From the NCBI GenBank assembly GCA_964471235.1, contig CAYYGL010000089.1, positions 1 through 19,488 on the forward strand: a stretch of 19,488 bases of DNA. Direction: 5' to 3'. The notes under the pieces were generated by a model. The model did no database searches and was not told the DNA's origin. It saw nothing but the letters and a program-made list of their open reading frames with translations. The DNA comes from CAYYGL01 sp964471235 (GTDB lineage: Bacteria; Calditrichota; Calditrichia; RBG-13-44-9; J075). Position 1 is the stretch's first letter. Every line of letters begins with the position of its first letter. Shown piece after piece: positions 15,212-19,488 of the stretch. The translations under genes were made by a program, and so were the position numbers.

Positions 15212-15940
15212 ATGGCTGTCGTAGATAATTTTTTGTTAATCGGTTTGCCCTACACTGCTCTCATTATTTTTCTGATTGGCACCATTTACCGGTATCGCGC
15301 CACAAAATTTAGCTACTCGTCTTTATCTTCCCAGTTTCTGGAAGGAAGACAGCTTTTCTGGGGCTCCTTACCATTTCACTGGGGGATACTCTTCCTCTTT
15401 TTTGGGCACCTGATTGCCTTTCTGATTCCCGGAAGTGTACTGGCGTTTAACAGCCATCCCCTGCGATTGTTTGTTCTGGAAATCACCGCTTTCATGTTTG
15501 GTTTGGTGGTATTCTTCGGTTTAGTGACGCTGTTTATCCGGAGGTTAACCAATCCCCGTTTGAAACATATTACCTCCCGAATGGATGTTATTATTGAGGT
15601 GTTACTGTTGGTGCAGGTTGTACTGGGGTTGCTGACAGCGCTAACCGAGCGCTGGGGATCTTCCTGGTTTGCCGCTGTGATTACGCCTTACCTGCGTTCT
15701 ATTTTTATTTTCCAACCGGATATCAATGCCGTAAGCGCCCTCCCCTGGCTGGTCAAGCTTCATATCATTGGGGCATTCATCATTTTCGGTCTAATCCCCT
15801 TCTCCCGGCTGGTGCATATTTTGGTGGTGCCGTTGCATTACCTCTGGCGGCCGTATCAACGGGTGATTTGGAACTTGCCAAGAAAAGAAGTGCGTAACCC
15901 CAATACCGGATGGACGTTTACGGATCCTACCAATACTTAA
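15212..15940 (+). CDS. narI: Nitrate reductase gamma subunit, cytochrome b
   Basis: The membrane subunit (242 aa) that oxidises quinol and passes electrons through two b haems to NarH. Five membrane helices are visible. The haem ligands are H56 and H66 (FHWGILFLFFGH), then H184 (KLHIIGAF) and H202 (RLVHILVVP). The first two match E. coli numbering exactly, and the 18-residue spacing of the second pair is also conserved. The C-terminal YLWRPYQRVIW motif is typical of NarI. An AAAGGA ribosome binding site lies five bases before the ATG. narK follows after 20 bp. Confidence 0.97.
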   Translation: MAVVDNFLLIGLPYTALIIFLIGTIYRYRATKFSYSSLSSQFLEGRQLFWGSLPFHWGILFLFFGHLIAFLIPGSVLAFNSHPLRLFVLEITAFMFGLVVFFGLVTLFIRRLTNPRLKHITSRMDVIIEVLLLVQVVLGLLTALTERWGSSWFAAVITPYLRSIFIFQPDINAVSALPWLVKLHIIGAFIIFGLIPFSRLVHILVVPLHYLWRPYQRVIWNLPRKEVRNPNTGWTFTDPTNT

Positions 15941-15960
15941 CCAAAGGAGAGGACAGTCTG

Positions 15961-17268
15961 ATGGAATTGAAAGGAAATCCGACAAAGGGATTAATCGGCA
16001 CCACGCTGGGATTTTTCTTTGGGTTTGCTGCCGTGTCATTGTACGGTCCCACAGCCGTTCACTTTAAAAACGCCATGGGGTTAGACCCGACGCAGGTGGG
16101 ACTGCTGGTTGCCATCCCGGCGCTCTCCGGGTCGTTGCTGCGCATCCCTTTCGGCGCCTGGGTGGATACCACAGGTGGAAAAAAGCCGTTCTCCATTTTG
16201 CTCTTACTTTCTGTGGTCGGATTAGGCGGCATTTTCGGTCTGCTTACCTTGTTTTATCCCGACCGAATGACGGTTGATCTTTATCCCCTGGTGCTCTTTT
16301 TCGGTTTTTTAAGTGGATGTGGCATCGCCACCTTCTCCGTGGGAATCGGGCAGACCTCCTACTGGTTTCCTCAACGCGAGCAGGGGAACGCCCTGGGGAT
16401 TTATGCCGGTGTGGGAAATCTGGCGCCCGGCATGTTCTCCCTGATCCTGCCATTATTCCTAAAACAGTTTGGTCTTATCTCTGCTTACCTGGCATGGTGG
16501 CTGTTCCTGATTATCGGAACGGTTCTGTTTTTGATGATTGGCGCCAATGCCTACTATTTCCAGTTCATCCAAAAGGGGATATCCCGGGAAGAAGCGATTG
16601 TCAGAGCTAAGGAATTGGGTCAAGAGATATTCCCCACCGGTTCGGTGATGGACAGTCTGAAGAAATCGGCTGCCAAGCTGCGCACCTGGGGGTTGGTGAT
16701 TATCTATTTCACCACATTCGGCGGCTTTATTGCCCTTACTGCCTGGTTTCCCACGTACTGGGCACTTTATTATAAACTTTCCCCGGTGTTAGCAGGAACG
16801 TTAACCGCCGTTTATTCGCTTTTAACATCTGCCATTCGGGTTGGCGGTGGTAAGTTATCCGATCGGCTGGGTGGTGAAAAGGTTGCGGCATACAGCTTGA
16901 TAACCTTATTAATTGGCGCTCTGTTGATTACCATTTCCCTGAATCTCTATCTGTCCCTGATAGCGGCAATCATTATGGCAATTGGGATGGGAATCGCCAA
17001 TGCTGCGGTATTTAAGTTAGTGCCGACGTATGTGCCGGAAGCCGTGGGCGGCGCTGCCGGCTGGGTTGGCGGTTTGGGTGCCTTCGGCGGTTTTGCCATT
17101 CCACCCGTAATGGGCTACATTGCCAAACAGATGGGCGCTATCGGTTACGTGCGGGGGTTCATGGTGTTTATCGTTCTGGCGTTAATTTGCCTGGCTACGG
17201 TGTACGTGCTCCATGCCAATCGAATAAAACTTGTCCAAACCGGAGCAGAAAAAGAACCGATTATGTAA
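15961..17268 (+). CDS. narK: Nitrate/nitrite transporter, MFS family
   Basis: A 435-aa, about 12-helix inner-membrane carrier of the nitrate/nitrite porter (NNP) family, for nitrate uptake or nitrite export. The nitrate signature runs from SVGIGQTSYWFPQREQGNA into GIYAGVGNLAPG, with W135. The second signature is near YVPEAVGGAAGWVGGLGAFG. R61 (SLLRIPFGAW) and R293 (SAIRVGGGKLSD) occupy the positions of the two substrate-binding arginines of E. coli NarK. The ATG at 15961 follows AAAGGAG; in-frame codons upstream would overlap narI and are rejected. Single-domain length suggests one NarK type, not a NarK1-NarK2 fusion. The sequence does not decide between symport and antiport. Confidence 0.95.
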   Translation: MELKGNPTKGLIGTTLGFFFGFAAVSLYGPTAVHFKNAMGLDPTQVGLLVAIPALSGSLLRIPFGAWVDTTGGKKPFSILLLLSVVGLGGIFGLLTLFYPDRMTVDLYPLVLFFGFLSGCGIATFSVGIGQTSYWFPQREQGNALGIYAGVGNLAPGMFSLILPLFLKQFGLISAYLAWWLFLIIGTVLFLMIGANAYYFQFIQKGISREEAIVRAKELGQEIFPTGSVMDSLKKSAAKLRTWGLVIIYFTTFGGFIALTAWFPTYWALYYKLSPVLAGTLTAVYSLLTSAIRVGGGKLSDRLGGEKVAAYSLITLLIGALLITISLNLYLSLIAAIIMAIGMGIANAAVFKLVPTYVPEAVGGAAGWVGGLGAFGGFAIPPVMGYIAKQMGAIGYVRGFMVFIVLALICLATVYVLHANRIKLVQTGAEKEPIM

Positions 17269-17284
17269 CAGCAACGAGGAGAAA

Positions 17285-18037
17285 ATGAAAAACGAATATC
17301 CATCCCAAAGTTATTCTACACAGACAATTGGCGAACTGGTGGCAAAAAATTATCGTCTTGCCGGGGTATTTAAGAAGTTTGATATCGATTTCTGCTGCGG
17401 TGGAAAAAAGACGCTGGCGGAAGTTTGCGCGGAGAAAGGCATCGAGTGGGATACCCTGGTAGCGGAAGTGGAAAAAGCGGCAGCAGCGAAGGAGGATCAT
17501 GAACACAATTATGAGCAATGGGAGGTGGATTTCCTGGCAGATTACATTGTGAATGTGCATCATCGTTATGTGCGGGAGAATATCCCTCCCATGCGGGAAT
17601 ATACGGCGAAAGTTGCCCGCGTTCATGGCGATGTCCATCCGGAAGTAGTGGAAATTGCCCGGTTGTTTGAGGAGGTGGCAAGCGAATTAGAGCAGCACAT
17701 GATGAAAGAAGAACATATTTTGTTTCCATACCTCAAGCAGTTGGCTGCTGCCGAAAGAACAGGGGAGACGGCGCCACACCCGCCTTTCGGCACAGTAGAG
17801 AATCCGATTCGCCTGATGGAACAGGAACATGAGCACGCCGGAAATTTGATGAAGCAAATCCGGCAACTCAGCAACAATTTTGTTCCCCCGGAAGACGCTT
17901 GCAACACTTACCGGGTTTCTTTCGCGAAACTAAACGAATTTGAAGAAGACCTCCACCATCATATTCACCTGGAAAACAATATCCTGTTTCCCCGTGCCAT
18001 CGAGATTGAACAACGCTTAGTACCGGACCCACAATAG
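17285..18037 (+). CDS. ric: Di-iron Fe-S cluster repair protein (RIC/ScdA/YtfE)
   Basis: A 250-aa cytoplasmic protein that helps restore iron-sulfur clusters after nitric oxide or oxidative damage. The N-terminal ScdA_N (DUF542) domain has the hallmark FDIDFCCGGKKTL, with C37 and C38. The hemerythrin-like domain supplies histidines and carboxylates for the di-iron site: VHHRYV (H92, H93), ELEQHMMKEEHILFP, EQEHEHAGN and HHHIHLENNILFP. Both domains are complete and of normal length. AGGAG lies three bases before the ATG at 17285, and the gene begins only 16 bp after narK, so it is very likely in the nar operon. That ties repair capacity to nitrite, and hence NO, production. Confidence 0.95.
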   Translation: MKNEYPSQSYSTQTIGELVAKNYRLAGVFKKFDIDFCCGGKKTLAEVCAEKGIEWDTLVAEVEKAAAAKEDHEHNYEQWEVDFLADYIVNVHHRYVRENIPPMREYTAKVARVHGDVHPEVVEIARLFEEVASELEQHMMKEEHILFPYLKQLAAAERTGETAPHPPFGTVENPIRLMEQEHEHAGNLMKQIRQLSNNFVPPEDACNTYRVSFAKLNEFEEDLHHHIHLENNILFPRAIEIEQRLVPDPQ

Positions 18038-18569
18038 TTATAAAAGGGGCTGATTTGATTATTTCCCGATTTCAGTTTCTTGGTATGGGATATGAGGGTA
18101 TTAGAATTTCCACCCCTGGCATAGCACCCATGTTCAACCCCCGACAGGGTTGTGACGAGAGTACATTATTCCTTCCGGAGGATTCATCTGTACTGAATCC
18201 CCCGGCCTTTATGTGGAACGGCTTCGCGGTTCTTCTGTGTGTTGAAATCATGCAAATAACTACCGGGCAGTTAAACTCTTCAACCAGGGTTTCGCGTCGT
18301 TGAACCCGGAAGTTACTGTATTTGCGTCCCCAAATCCTTTTTTTTAAACCGCAAAAAGCGGGCAGTATATCAGATACGATAATTGCCTGCTCCCGATACC
18401 CGGCTTCGAAAGTGGTATGGAAACAGGTGGATTCCCATTGCACTCCAATTACGCTGCTTTCCTTATTTTTATGAAAACCCGTGGTTTTAGAGTAGTTGAA
18501 GTGTGTATATTGCAAACACCAGTAACGATGCATCATCATAAGATTCAAAAAAGTTCAGGGGGAGCATCC
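18038..18569. other. Gene-free region with REP-like hairpins
   Basis: About 530 bp between the repair gene and the dehydrogenase gene. Frames in both directions lack ribosome binding sites and show the composition expected from translated palindromic repeats. The stretch contains the hairpin cluster at 18135-18307 and a short CCGC-AAAAA-GCGG hairpin at about 18349-18362. I find no clear promoter and no intrinsic terminator with a downstream T-run. Confidence 0.6.
18135..18307. repeat. Cluster of short palindromes, REP-like
   Basis: Four small hairpins are visible: CAACCC/GGGTTG (18135-18152), CCTTCCGGAGG (18171-18181), GAACGGC-TTC-GCGGTTC (18216-18232) and GGGTT/AACCC (18287-18307). The series of a 'CAACCC...GGGTTG' palindrome followed by a 'CCGGAGG' and a 'GGCTTCGC' palindrome resembles dispersed palindromic repeats known from many environmental genomes. 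The resemblance is from memory, not from a search. Confidence 0.5.
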
Positions 18570-19355
18570 ATGAAATTCATGTCGGTTGGATTCATTGGAG
18601 GGGGGCGGGTTACAAAGATTTTGGTAGGCGGCTTGAAACATAGTGGTTTCCCACTTGATGCTATTGTTGTCAGCGACATCGAGCCGGGTGGTCTGGAGCA
18701 ATTAAAACAAGCATATCCCGGTATTGAAGTCACCCCGGATAATCGGCATGTCGTCGGGCAACACCTTATCTTTGTGGCGGTTCACCCCCCGGTTGCCAAA
18801 AGTGTACTCGGGGAGGTTTCTGCCCATCTCCGTCGGGATTCAGTCCTCATCTCCCTGGCGCCAAAGTTAACCATCGCCAATCTTTCCGGTATTCTGAGCG
18901 GATTTCCTCGTATTGTACGGATGATACCCAATGCCCCATCGATTATCGGGCAGGGATATAATCCAGTGACCTTCTCCCCTGGTTTTACCGAAATGGAGAA
19001 GCAGGGGTTGCAGAATTTCTTTTCTCGATTTGGTGAGTCACCCGTAGTGCCGGAGGAGAAATTGGAGGCGTTTGTGGTGATTACTGCCATGTCGCCCACC
19101 TATTTCTGGTTTCAATGGGAGGAGTTGCAGCAAATCGGTCAATCATTCGGTTTGAGAGAAGCCGAAGCGCGAGAGGGAATTTCGAAAATGGTGAAGGGGG
19201 CGGTTGAGACGCTGTATAAATCCGGTTTAAACCCACAAGAGGTGATGAACTTGATTCTTGCCAAGCCGCTGGGAGATGACGAAGAGAGTATCAAAAGAAT
19301 TTATCGGACCCGGCTGGAGGCGGTCTATCACAAATTAACAACCAACAGGAATTGA
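18570..19355 (+). CDS. Pyrroline-5-carboxylate reductase-like dehydrogenase
   Basis: A 261-aa cytoplasmic NAD(P)-dependent oxidoreductase related to ProC. The Rossmann motif GFIGGGRVTKIL is near residue 7, VVSDIEPGGL marks the second strand, and FVAVHPPVAKSVL and RIVRMIPNAPSIIGQGYN match conserved ProC segments. The C-terminal half departs from the family: where ProC has a SGSGPAY-type loop this protein has TAMSPTYFWF, and the TSPGGTT motif near the end is absent. It may therefore act on a different substrate, so no symbol is given. The ATG at 18570 follows GGGGGAG with a good spacing; the frame is open further upstream but without such a site. The next gene starts two bases after its stop, so the two are probably co-transcribed. 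Confidence 0.82.
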   Translation: MKFMSVGFIGGGRVTKILVGGLKHSGFPLDAIVVSDIEPGGLEQLKQAYPGIEVTPDNRHVVGQHLIFVAVHPPVAKSVLGEVSAHLRRDSVLISLAPKLTIANLSGILSGFPRIVRMIPNAPSIIGQGYNPVTFSPGFTEMEKQGLQNFFSRFGESPVVPEEKLEAFVVITAMSPTYFWFQWEELQQIGQSFGLREAEAREGISKMVKGAVETLYKSGLNPQEVMNLILAKPLGDDEESIKRIYRTRLEAVYHKLTTNRN

Positions 19356-19357
19356 TA

Positions 19358-19488
19358 ATGACCGATTTTAAAAAACTCAGGGATACAGACCCACTGAAGC
19401 GGATGGTGGAAAAACAAACCGAGCAGGAAGAATTTTCACCCATGGCGCCACCGGATGCTTATTCACCACCGGGGATTGAAGCCATTCC
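19358..19488 (+). CDS. Unidentified protein, cut by the window end
   Basis: The first 43 codons of a gene that runs off the window. The ATG at 19358 is two bases after the stop of the dehydrogenase gene, with AGGA about ten bases upstream, so it is probably translationally coupled. The visible part begins MTDFKKLRDTDPLKRMV, is hydrophilic and charged, and then becomes proline-rich (MAPPDAYSPPG). There is no signal peptide or membrane segment in this part. The family cannot be told from what is visible. Confidence 0.65.
   Translation, partial: MTDFKKLRDTDPLKRMVEKQTEQEEFSPMAPPDAYSPPGIEAI

Noticed and set aside
18055..18303. An 82-codon plus-strand frame after the repair gene
   Set aside because: It starts with TTG, overlaps the same hairpin cluster and matches no family.
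18349..18362. CCGC-AAAAA-GCGG hairpin as a terminator for the nar operon
   Set aside because: The stem is only four base pairs, and on the plus strand the T-run comes before the hairpin, not after it.
18072..18548. A 158-codon open frame on the minus strand
   Set aside because: It covers the palindromic repeats, has no ribosome binding site, has an odd residue composition and shows no domain that I recognise. It is best explained as translated repeat DNA.

Overview
The window looks like a chromosomal segment from a bacterium of the FCB superphylum with a type IX secretion system (Calditrichota, Ignavibacteriota or KSB1-like). The main clue is the exported metalloprotease at 3896-6913, which ends in the NYPNPFNP / FlgD-like sorting domain typical of those phyla. 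No rRNA or tRNA is present to confirm this, so the phylum is an inference.

Layout. (1) 1-2230, minus strand: a predicted ABC-class ATPase (580 aa) preceded by a 59-aa acidic-tailed small protein that has its own promoter and ribosome binding site. (2) 2491-3360: a DUF72 (YecE-like) protein, followed by a gene-free stretch with a nested stem-loop. (3) 3896-6913: a secreted M4 (thermolysin-type) protease with an added Ig-like domain, a beta-propeller-like region and a type IX sorting tail. (4) 7117-18037: a respiratory nitrate reductase locus in the order membrane-anchored dihaem cytochrome c, narG, narH, DUF488 protein, narJ, narI, narK, and a di-iron Fe-S repair protein (RIC/ScdA/YtfE). (5) 18570-19355: a pyrroline-5-carboxylate-reductase-like dehydrogenase lacking the usual C-terminal signatures, followed by a gene cut by the window edge.

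How it works together. NarGHI would oxidise quinol at NarI and reduce nitrate in the cytoplasm at NarG. NarJ matures the Mo enzyme and NarK moves nitrate in or nitrite out. The dihaem cytochrome c resembles the accessory NarC placed ahead of narG in Thermus. The terminal RIC protein would repair Fe-S clusters damaged by nitric oxide from nitrite.

Most unusual points. The leader of the nar locus holds two sigma70-type promoters 221 bp apart. Each carries the same 20-bp palindrome (TTAAGAC-N6-GTCTTAA) at the same position just after the -10 box. Between them is a 33-aa ORF with a good ribosome binding site and three cysteines spaced six residues apart. Separately, gene junctions across the window carry short degenerate tandem arrays of period 6-9 bp, each with a different unit. 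Several start at or a few bases after a stop codon, and one lies inside the protease reading frame.
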